DNA of 21,306 bases, taken from the NCBI GenBank assembly GCA_015486915.1, contig WFQS01000484.1, positions 1-21,306 on the forward strand, written 5' to 3'. Positions 1-6,001 of the stretch are shown here, in pieces. The stretch comes from Desulfobacteraceae bacterium. Its GTDB lineage: Bacteria; Desulfobacterota; Desulfobacteria; Desulfobacterales; Desulfobacteraceae. Each line of letters opens with the position of its first letter. The stretch's first letter is position 1. A program made the position numbers and the translations under genes. The notes below the pieces were generated by a model. That model did no database searches. It was not told where the DNA came from and saw nothing but the letters and a program-made list of their open reading frames with translations.

Positions 1-100
1 TTTCAGGTAAAAGGACAGGGTTAAGGTGAATTTTAAGGAATTTATAAGAAATAGAATGCAAAGTTACAGTATTCTATTGGCTTCGTGCTTTCAGCCCATT

Positions 101-376
101 ATTTGTTGAGAGGCGGTTGGGCAAATTCAGATCCGCCTCATGACGGTTTATATGAAAGAGCTTTATTTTGACAGAGTCACAAATGCTTTTTCTATGTTCG
201 TTGTGAGGCTCCGCAGCGCAGTCCAGCTCGGCCTCATGGCCGTTATAAGAAAGTCTTTTTAAAAAAACGTGTGACTTTCATTTTTTGTCAGAATCTTTGA
301 TTCTTTGAGACAAATCCAGGCCAATCCAAATCAGCCTCATGGCCGTTTGAGTGCCACCATCCCGGCCTCATTGCCG
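101..376 (+). repeat. Cluster of four GCC-TCAT-GGC hairpin repeats
   Basis: Four copies of a 14-base hairpin core lie at 133-146, 229-242, 332-345 and 363-376. The core is a 3-5 bp stem around a TCAT loop and is followed by GTTAT or a close variant. The copy at 229-242 (CGGCCTCATGGCCG) is a perfect 5-bp stem. Two copies have an upstream strand able to pair with the left half of the core: GAGGCGG at 110-116 with CCGCCTC at 133-139, and GAGGC at 205-209 with GCCTC at 231-235. A further small hairpin, AGAATC-TTT-GATTCT, lies at 290-304. The last core abuts the stop codon of the minus-strand nitroreductase. Bases 1-376 hold no credible gene. Function is unknown. Confidence 0.8.
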
Positions 377-1132
377 TTATATTTTACCAACTGCTGCCAT
401 ATATACGCAGAATTCATCTTTGCCGTCCACATGGATAAGGTCATCCATTAACTCCTGGTTATAAGCTGCTATTGCACATGTTCCTGCACCCACGGCCTCA
501 ACGGCAAGGTATAAATTCTGGCAGACATGGCCGGCATCTATTGCGATCACTTTATGGGCTGCTGTGTGATACCTCCACTCCATGCGATATGGAATGGATG
601 TCCACAGAAAAGCAAGAGATGATCGCCCCACAAAGGACTGGCCATAGGCGGCTTCTGAAATATTTCTATTAAGATCTGGATCGGCATGCTCAAAAATCAG
701 TTGATGCTCAACGGGTAAATACCTGTATAATCCTTTTTGCAGGCCTTCTACATTAAGAACCGCAAGGTATGTTTCAAATGAATGCCTCGCACCTGCTGAA
801 GGAACTGTCCTCAGGGCCGTACCCGGACCTGCTGCCTGCCTGATGCCCTGGGTTGCCCAGAGAAGAAATGAGATTTCTTCAAGGTTTAACGGCTCTTTTT
901 TGAACACGCGATGGCTTTTTCTGTTTTTAAAAGCTGCTGTCAATGGAATGTTTTGAATCCGGGTCCACTGGTCAGGCCGTATCAGATCGATACGTTCTGC
1001 ATCCTCAGAATATGGTTTTTCAAGGGGAGGTGGAGCTATTCCCATGCTCTGATCGGTCCTGCGGAAATCTATTGTCAACCGGACATGGTCTTTTAAAAAA
1101 TAGCGGAATCTGTCAATCTCAGTATCTTTCAT
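377..1132 (-). CDS. Nitroreductase family protein (SagB/ThcOx-like)
   Basis: 251-aa FMN-dependent nitroreductase-fold oxidoreductase, probably a soluble cytoplasmic enzyme. After an N-terminal extension, RKSHRVF (about residues 71-77) matches the R-S-R-x-(F/Y) flavin phosphate-binding motif of the family. Further on, a TVPSAGARHSFETYL stretch is typical of the SagB-type subfamily, and the C-terminal part (DAGHVCQNLYLAVEAVGAGTC) is the conserved helix and strand after the active site. The start at 1132 is preferred over an upstream in-frame ATG at 1255 because GGGAG lies about 8 bases before it and homology begins soon after. The gene is transcribed away from the DUF2156-like and epimerase genes, and its stop touches the hairpin-repeat cluster. 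The fold is clear. The substrate cannot be told, and a role in maturing peptide products is possible but has no support from neighbours. Confidence 0.85.
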   Translation of the reverse strand: MKDTEIDRFRYFLKDHVRLTIDFRRTDQSMGIAPPPLEKPYSEDAERIDLIRPDQWTRIQNIPLTAAFKNRKSHRVFKKEPLNLEEISFLLWATQGIRQAAGPGTALRTVPSAGARHSFETYLAVLNVEGLQKGLYRYLPVEHQLIFEHADPDLNRNISEAAYGQSFVGRSSLAFLWTSIPYRMEWRYHTAAHKVIAIDAGHVCQNLYLAVEAVGAGTCAIAAYNQELMDDLIHVDGKDEFCVYMAAVGKI

Positions 1133-1398
1133 TTGTTTTTCTCCCTGCACTAAACCAACATGAACGTTAAGCCACCATGAACGTGGAACATCCATTGAAA
1201 TATGAGATAAAATACATTTATCTACGGATTCAAGATCATCACCGGCATCATACATACAGAATAACAGGCTTTCAAGTTAAAAATATTGGGGGATTGCTTT
1301 CGGGTCTTTGCTTTTTCAGGTTCCGGGTTTTTTCTGAAATTACGGTACGTTCTTTGCTTATTTTAGACTGCAAACATGAAAATTACCGGAGTATATCA

Positions 1399-1881
1399 AT
1401 GGCATTGGTGCTTGACCAATATTATCAGCCTTCCACAGTTTTTGTCCGTGTTCCCGCCATGCTTTCCAGTATATGGAAGGACAGGGGAATAAAGTTTAAT
1501 ATTCATGAATCAAGGGGGGACTGGGATTATATTTATGATTGCCGTGAACTTATAGAACTTAAAGGGAAGATGTTTTATAAAAAGAAAAACCGTATCAGCC
1601 GGTTCAAAAAACTAAATAAATTTCAATATCGTAGGTTCACATATGATCTTGTGGACAAGGCCCTTGACATGCAGGAGAACTGGTGTGAATGGCGTGACTG
1701 TGAATCTATTGATTCACTGAATGCGGAAAACAGGGTGATTTACAGGATTTTACAGGCATGGGAACGGCTTGAAAATATAACAGGCGGTGCAATCAGCATA
1801 AATGATAAACTTGTGGCATACACCATAGCAGAGAATATGGGCAATGGGACAATATTGATTCATTTTGAGAAGGGAGATACA
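1399..1881 (+). pseudogene. DUF2156 (lysyltransferase C-terminal-like) fragment
   Basis: About 160 codons from the ATG at 1399 resemble the middle of DUF2156 / LPG-synthase-C proteins, a GNAT-like fold of roughly 300 residues. Recognisable stretches are DWDYIYDCRELIELKG, then KKKNRISRFKK, ENWCEWRDCES, GGAISINDKLVAYTIAE and finally ILIHFEK. The N-terminal half of the family is absent: the open frame continues upstream to an ATG at 1177, but 1177-1398 encodes nothing resembling the family. The C-terminus stops just after HFEKGDT, where the epimerase ATG follows in the same frame with no stop between. The ribosome-binding site of the epimerase lies inside the fragment. Either this is a gene remnant left by deletions on both sides, or the cell makes a DUF2156-epimerase fusion of about 460 residues. 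The remnant is more likely because both ends of the domain are missing. Confidence 0.65.
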
Positions 1882-2784
1882 ATGAAAATATTTATTTCAG
1901 GTGGAACGGGTTTTGTGGGGACATATCTGTGCCGCCATCTATTAGATAAAGGTCATGGTATAATTGCTGCGGGAACTTCCACAGGACATATATGTGTGGG
2001 AAGAGATGGTTTTGAACTGCTTTCCTGTAACACAAGCCTTAAAGGAAAATGGCAGGAATCATTAAAAGATGTTGATGCTGTCATTAATCTTGCAGGCAGG
2101 AACATTTTCAGGTTATGGACAAAAAAATATAAATCTCTCATGTATGACAGCAGGGTGTTGACCACCCGTAATCTGATCAATGCACTTCCTCGGGACCGAA
2201 AAATAACTTTTCTAAGTACTTCTGCTGCAGGCTGCTATGGAAACAGGGGGGATGAAATATTAAATGAAAAATCTCTGCCTGGAACAGGGTTTCTTGCGCA
2301 TTTATGTGAAGACTGGGAAAGACAGGCCTTTAAGGGTGAAGAAAAGGGGGCAGAGGTTTCTATAATGCGTTTTGGTGTGGTTCTCGGAAAAAACGGAGGA
2401 GCGCTTGCACAGATGATTCCGGCCTTTAAGTGCTTTGCAGGAGGCCCCCTTGGAAATGGAAAGCAGTGGTTCCCCTGGATTCATATAAAGGATCTTGCTT
2501 CAGCAGTTGATTTTCTGCTTGAAGGACGTAAAGGAAAAGGAGTGTTGAATTTTAGTGCTCCTGTTCCTGTCCGGCAGAAAGATTTCGCAAAGGCCCTTGG
2601 AAAAATTATGAACAGGCCTTCGTTTATACCTGCTCCGGGCTTTATTCTGCGATTGATCATGGGCGAACTTGGTTCCGCGCTCCTTGAAAGCCAAAGGGTT
2701 GTTCCGGAAAAGCTCATGGAAGAAGGATTTGTGTTTGAGTATAAAGAAATTCACCAGGCCCTTGATAATATTATCAGGCAATAA
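1882..2784 (+). CDS. TIGR01777-family NAD(P)-binding epimerase-like protein
   Basis: 300-aa extended short-chain dehydrogenase/reductase of the YfcH type, the usual full length for the family. The Rossmann nucleotide-binding motif GGTGFVG is at residues 7-13, after MKIFIS. The central TSAAGCYGNRGDE stretch carries the family's S-x(n)-YG signature. The C-terminal DUF1731 region is recognisable from NFSAPVPVRQKDFAKALG through the RPSFIPAPGF and MGELG segments to LLESQRVVPEKLMEEGF. The start at 1882 is chosen because GGGAG lies just upstream and homology begins at the first residue, although the frame is open upstream into a DUF2156-like fragment. It precedes tpx by 43 bases on the same strand, so co-transcription is plausible. 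The substrate is unknown. It may bind NADP and act on a sugar nucleotide, but family members are poorly characterised. Confidence 0.88.
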   Translation: MKIFISGGTGFVGTYLCRHLLDKGHGIIAAGTSTGHICVGRDGFELLSCNTSLKGKWQESLKDVDAVINLAGRNIFRLWTKKYKSLMYDSRVLTTRNLINALPRDRKITFLSTSAAGCYGNRGDEILNEKSLPGTGFLAHLCEDWERQAFKGEEKGAEVSIMRFGVVLGKNGGALAQMIPAFKCFAGGPLGNGKQWFPWIHIKDLASAVDFLLEGRKGKGVLNFSAPVPVRQKDFAKALGKIMNRPSFIPAPGFILRLIMGELGSALLESQRVVPEKLMEEGFVFEYKEIHQALDNIIRQ

Positions 2785-2792
2785 AAACAGAT

Positions 2793-2810
2793 CTGCCTCA
2801 TGGCAGTTAT
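2793..2810 (+). repeat. GCC-TCAT-GGC hairpin repeat before tpx
   Basis: CTGCCTCATGGCAG at 2793-2806 is a perfect 5-bp stem with TCAT loop, followed by GTTAT. Compared with the copy at 229-242, the second and fourteenth-minus-one stem positions have both changed (G-C to T-A), keeping the pair. It lies 8 bases after the epimerase stop and about 5 bases before the AAGGAG ribosome-binding site of tpx, so it is in the intercistronic RNA. Confidence 0.8.
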
Positions 2811-2827
2811 CAAAAAAGGAGAAGAAA

Positions 2828-3334
2828 ATGACTAAAATTAATTTACAGGGAAATCCCATTGAAACTATAGGTAAACTTCCGGCAAAAGATACCATGGCGC
2901 CGGACTTCTGCCTTGTGAACGCAGATCTAACTGATATAACTCTTGGGGAATATAAAGGTAAAACTATTGTTTTAAACATATTTCCAAGTCTTGATACACC
3001 GGTATGTGCTGCTTCCGTAAGGCGTTTTAACCAGATGGCAAGTGAGATTAAAAATACCGTGGTATTATGCATTTCAGCGGATCTTCCTTTTGCACACAAG
3101 CGTTTCTGTGAAGCTGAAGGCCTTGAAAATGTTATATCAGCTTCTGTTTTCCGGTCCGGTGATTTTGGAAAAGATTACGGTGTGACAATTACCACGGGTC
3201 CACTTGCAGGATTATTATCAAGGGCTGTTGTTATAATTAATTCCGGCGGCAGGGTTGTTTATACTGAACAGGTGCCTGATATTGTAGATGATCCTGATTT
3301 TGACGCAGCTTTCAAAGTTATTGAAGGACTTTAA
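2828..3334 (+). CDS. tpx: Thiol peroxidase, atypical 2-Cys peroxiredoxin
   Basis: 168-aa Tpx, the normal family length, which reduces hydrogen peroxide and organic peroxides using thioredoxin as electron donor in the cytoplasm. The peroxidatic cysteine is in FPSLDTPVCAASVRRFN and the resolving cysteine in DLPFAHKRFCEAEGLENV, both in the canonical E. coli Tpx contexts. The T-x-x-C active-site threonine is present, and the C-terminal VVYTEQVPDIVDDPDF segment is also typical. The start at 2828 is fixed by a strong AAAGGAG about 6 bases upstream and by homology beginning at MTKINLQGNPI; an upstream in-frame ATG at 2669 lies inside the epimerase gene. It sits between the epimerase and an ArsC-like selenoprotein. 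Pairing with a second redox protein suggests a small oxidative-defence group in an anaerobe. Confidence 0.96.
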   Translation: MTKINLQGNPIETIGKLPAKDTMAPDFCLVNADLTDITLGEYKGKTIVLNIFPSLDTPVCAASVRRFNQMASEIKNTVVLCISADLPFAHKRFCEAEGLENVISASVFRSGDFGKDYGVTITTGPLAGLLSRAVVIINSGGRVVYTEQVPDIVDDPDFDAAFKVIEGL

Positions 3335-3433
3335 CTGACTTTTGCCTGCAGATTAGGATCTGTTTCTGGTCTGCAGTGCAGAATTAAATTTGAAACATGT
3401 TATTATTTTTTTAGCAGTGAAATGGGAAATATG

Positions 3434-3775
3434 ATGAACATAGACTGGGCGTACTTGAGGAAAGGCTGACAATCATGTGCAAAAGCTCAAAAGTATTTTG
3501 AGCAGAACAATTTAAAATTAAACAAGATAGCCGATGCAAGAAAAGATACCATAAAAAAGGATGCTGCATGGGATCTTCTCAGCTCCTTTGACATTATATA
3601 TGCAGGAAGGGGCAAGAAAATCATCGAATTTAAACCGGGGCAGGATGAAAAAGAGGCAATTTTAAAAGTGTGCCTTGGCAGGACCGGCAATCTCAGATCC
3701 CCTGCAGTAAAAGTGGGAAATACAATGTTTGTCGGGTATAACGACAATATATATGAAAATCTGCAGGGTGTATGA
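3434..3775 (+). CDS. ArsC-family selenoprotein (UGA read as selenocysteine)
   Basis: 113 aa if the TGA at 3467-3469 is read as selenocysteine, residue 12. The protein begins MNIDWAYLRKG, then Sec-Q-S-C-AKAQKYFEQN. This puts U-x-x-C exactly where ArsC/Spx and thioredoxin-fold proteins carry their catalytic C-x-x-C, at the end of the first strand. Downstream the frame stays open to the TGA at 3773 and contains family-like stretches: IADARKDTIKKDAAWDLL, later VCLGRTGNLRSPAVKVGN, matching the R-(S/A)-P cis-proline loop of the thioredoxin fold. A perfect hairpin starting 15 bases after the UGA fits a bacterial SECIS. The ATG at 3434 (or 3431) has GGGA upstream. It follows tpx by about 100 bases on the same strand. 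Likely role: a redox enzyme of unknown substrate, not a proven arsenate reductase. Alternative: a nonsense-mutated gene, which the SECIS-like hairpin argues against. Confidence 0.85.
3485..3503 (+). promoter_or_regulatory. SECIS-like hairpin after in-frame UGA
   Basis: GCTCAAAA (3485-3492), loop GTA, TTTTGAGC (3496-3503) form a perfect 8-bp stem inside the coding sequence. The loop G is 24 bases after the last base of the UGA at 3467-3469. Bacterial SECIS elements lie directly downstream of the UGA, with a small apical loop having a G in its first positions about 16-37 bases away, and this hairpin meets that description. SelB would bind it. Confidence 0.8.
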
Positions 3776-3806
3776 AAAATGGGCAGGGCTTTTTTGTCAA
3801 ATATCT

Positions 3807-3843
3807 GCAGGACAGGCTCATTTTTGCCTGTCCTGCAATTTTT
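3807..3843 (+). terminator. Rho-independent terminator after selenoprotein gene
   Basis: GCAGGACAGGC (3807-3817) pairs perfectly with GCCTGTCCTGC (3826-3836) around an 8-base loop, and is followed by AATTTTT. It lies 31 bases after the selenoprotein stop codon, so it ends the plus-strand epimerase/tpx/selenoprotein group. It may also help end the convergent minus-strand permease transcript, although the T-run on that side is poor. Confidence 0.92.
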
Positions 3844-3959
3844 CAGTTTATCTCTGTATGAGTTTATCTGCTTTTTTTGTTTTGTTCTGCCTGTGTAATT
3901 GTACTTTTCTGAATAGATTATTTTTTGGAAGTTCCCTTGCGTAGTGATTATCGTTATTA

Positions 3960-5936
3960 TCAATAAAACAGATACAGCATACCGATTAAAACCACAAGAA
4001 ACAGAACGGTCATGCCCGCTCCTGCCTTTGCATAATCAAGTGTTTTATACCCTCCCGGTCTCATGATAAGAGCATTTACCTGGTGCGTTGGCAGAACAAA
4101 GGTGTTGGAAGCTGCAAGGGCCACAACCATAGCCGTAGTCCTCGGGTCAGCGCCTGCCTTTACAGCCATGGACATGCAAAGGGGTACAAGCAGGACAGTT
4201 GCGCCCACATTGGAAACAACAAGGGTGAAAAAGGAGGTTAAAATACCTACAACAAGAAGAAAAACAATGGTTGGTACCGACCCTATTGCCGTCATAATGG
4301 TATTGGCTATGAACTCGGCAGCCCCTGTTTTCTGAAAAGCAAGCCCTAAGGGGATAAGCCCCCCGAGAAGAAATACAGTCATCCAGTCAACGGAATCATA
4401 TGCTTCATCAATACTTAAAACCTTTGATAGAATCATACCAAGGGCACCTGTTAGCAGGCAGACGGAAAGAGACAATTTCATATCCGGAAACCCTATAAGT
4501 TCCATGAAAGGTGTGAATCCCAGTACAAGTGCCAGGGCCAGGCCAAGCCAGAATATTGCAGCTCCTGCCTTGTTTTCACGAATCAATTCGCCTTTTATTT
4601 CAGTTGTAAAGGTAAATGTGCTCTTGGTCTTCAGCCAGTAAAAGACCTTCCATGTTCCAAACATCAAAACAGCGTCTCCTGTTCTGAAAACATGATCTGA
4701 AAGGTCATTGAAATGACATACACCATCGGTACATATTGTAATGGGAACAGTGTCAAGGGCCTCTGTAAAGTGTATCTCACTGATTTTTTTACCCACAAGC
4801 TCGGAGCGATCCGTTATTATACCTTCCATGAGTCCTGAGTTGTTCGGGGAAAGATCTTCTGCAAACCTGTCAAGGCCGCTTTTTAACGTAAAACCCATGG
4901 CTTCTGCAAACTTTTCAACGCTTTTTTTGCTCCGGGCAATGGCTGCAAAGGTATCTCCCGGTTCAAGACGGTCTGTTCTGCGGGGTGCAAGTGTTTTTGA
5001 TTTTTTACTGCGGTGGTAGATGGCAATAATATTGATATAGAATTTTTCCCTGATTCCAAGCTGCTGCAAAGTTTTTGTACCGTCAAAGTCATCCGGGACT
5101 TCTATTTCATATATTGTGTCAATCATGTAATAAGTATCTGCAATGGATGCCGGTACAAGGCCGGTATCTTCCTCATCTTCAGATTTTGCCGGCAAAACGA
5201 AACGTCCAAGGAAAATAAAATAGATAATTGCGCTTGCCACAAGAGCTATGCCAATTGGTGTCTGGGTAAAAAGGCCTAAGGGTTTGATTTTTTCAGGCAT
5301 GAACCCAAGGGAATTTGCCTGATCAATCAAATCATTTAAAAGGATTGTAGGACTTGCCCCCACAAGGGTTATGGTTCCGCCGATAATGGCACAGAATCCC
5401 ATGGGCATGAGAATTCTTGAAACTGGAATGCCGGTCTGTTTGCCGATCCTGATGGCTGCCGGCATGAAAAGGGCAGCTGCACCGATATTCTGCATAAAAC
5501 TTGAAATGACTGCAACTGTTCCTGATATAAGGGTAACAATGCGGCTTTCAGCCTTTCCTGCTATTTTAAGGATTTTTCTTGCCAGGATATTCATGCATCC
5601 TGTTTTATCTAATCCTGCACCAATTATAATCACTGCAATAATTGAAACAACGGCATTACTGGACAGCCCGCTGATCGCCTCCTTTGGTGTTACCACTCCG
5701 AGAATAGGCAGGATAACCATCATGATAATACCCACAACGTCAACCCTTACAAATTCAAAAATAAACAGCAGGATTGCAAGTACAAGCACGCCCATTACAA
5801 TACCCATCTGCGGGGTAAATATAACGGTTTTTATAGCTTTTTCTGTTGCTGCGAATGCTGGATTTGATGATATAAGGAGTACAAAAACCGTTACCGCAGA
5901 AAGTACAAAAAACAGTTGATTTATTCTTGACTTCAA
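3960..5936 (-). CDS. SLC13/DASS-family permease with two TrkA-C domains
   Basis: 658-aa inner-membrane transporter of the divalent anion:sodium symporter type. An N-terminal hydrophobic segment ending in NPAFAA (about residues 7-30) resembles a signal peptide or first helix. Two membrane halves (about 42-250 and 445-658) contain the paired hairpin motifs: GGTITLVGASPTILLND (186-202) in the first half, with MQNIGAAALFMPAA before it, and AASNTFVLPTHQVNALIMRPG in the second. Between them about 200 soluble residues hold two TrkA-C/RCK-C-like domains (about 275-345 and 366-430). The start is a TTG at 5936, chosen because GGAGG lies 7 bases upstream. It is the third gene of a minus-strand operon with a histidine kinase and a kinase-like/receiver protein. 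The family moves sulfate, thiosulfate or dicarboxylates. In a likely sulfate reducer a sulfur oxyanion is a reasonable guess, but the substrate is not shown. Confidence 0.88.
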   Translation of the reverse strand: MKSRINQLFFVLSAVTVFVLLISSNPAFAATEKAIKTVIFTPQMGIVMGVLVLAILLFIFEFVRVDVVGIIMMVILPILGVVTPKEAISGLSSNAVVSIIAVIIIGAGLDKTGCMNILARKILKIAGKAESRIVTLISGTVAVISSFMQNIGAAALFMPAAIRIGKQTGIPVSRILMPMGFCAIIGGTITLVGASPTILLNDLIDQANSLGFMPEKIKPLGLFTQTPIGIALVASAIIYFIFLGRFVLPAKSEDEEDTGLVPASIADTYYMIDTIYEIEVPDDFDGTKTLQQLGIREKFYINIIAIYHRSKKSKTLAPRRTDRLEPGDTFAAIARSKKSVEKFAEAMGFTLKSGLDRFAEDLSPNNSGLMEGIITDRSELVGKKISEIHFTEALDTVPITICTDGVCHFNDLSDHVFRTGDAVLMFGTWKVFYWLKTKSTFTFTTEIKGELIRENKAGAAIFWLGLALALVLGFTPFMELIGFPDMKLSLSVCLLTGALGMILSKVLSIDEAYDSVDWMTVFLLGGLIPLGLAFQKTGAAEFIANTIMTAIGSVPTIVFLLVVGILTSFFTLVVSNVGATVLLVPLCMSMAVKAGADPRTTAMVVALAASNTFVLPTHQVNALIMRPGGYKTLDYAKAGAGMTVLFLVVLIGMLYLFY

Positions 5937-6001
5937 TACAAAACCTCCATTTTTAAATAAATATAAATTTTTTCCGGTATCCTTATGGATAATGGACGCC
6001 G

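Noticed and set aside
101..376. CRISPR array
   Set aside because: Repeat copies are imperfect, unevenly spaced, and recur singly across the window; no cas genes are present.
1177..1398. N-terminal 74 codons of the long frame before the DUF2156 fragment
   Set aside because: No similarity to DUF2156 N-termini in any frame, no ribosome-binding site, and atypical composition; taken as chance open frame.
2669..2827. Longer tpx start
   Set aside because: The upstream ATG lies inside the epimerase gene and the added residues are unlike Tpx; the start at 2828 has a strong ribosome-binding site.
2500..3099. 199-codon minus-strand open frame across epimerase and tpx
   Set aside because: It spans the end of one clear gene and the start of another on the opposite strand, and its translation has no family resemblance.
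3487..3963. 158-codon minus-strand open frame opposite the selenoprotein gene
   Set aside because: It is antisense to a well-supported coding region, has no recognisable domain, and covers the strong terminator; it is a shadow of the plus-strand frame.
5371..5919. 182-codon plus-strand open frame opposite the SLC13 permease
   Set aside because: Its Ile/Thr/Pro-rich composition is what the reverse of membrane-protein codons gives, and there is no ribosome-binding site.
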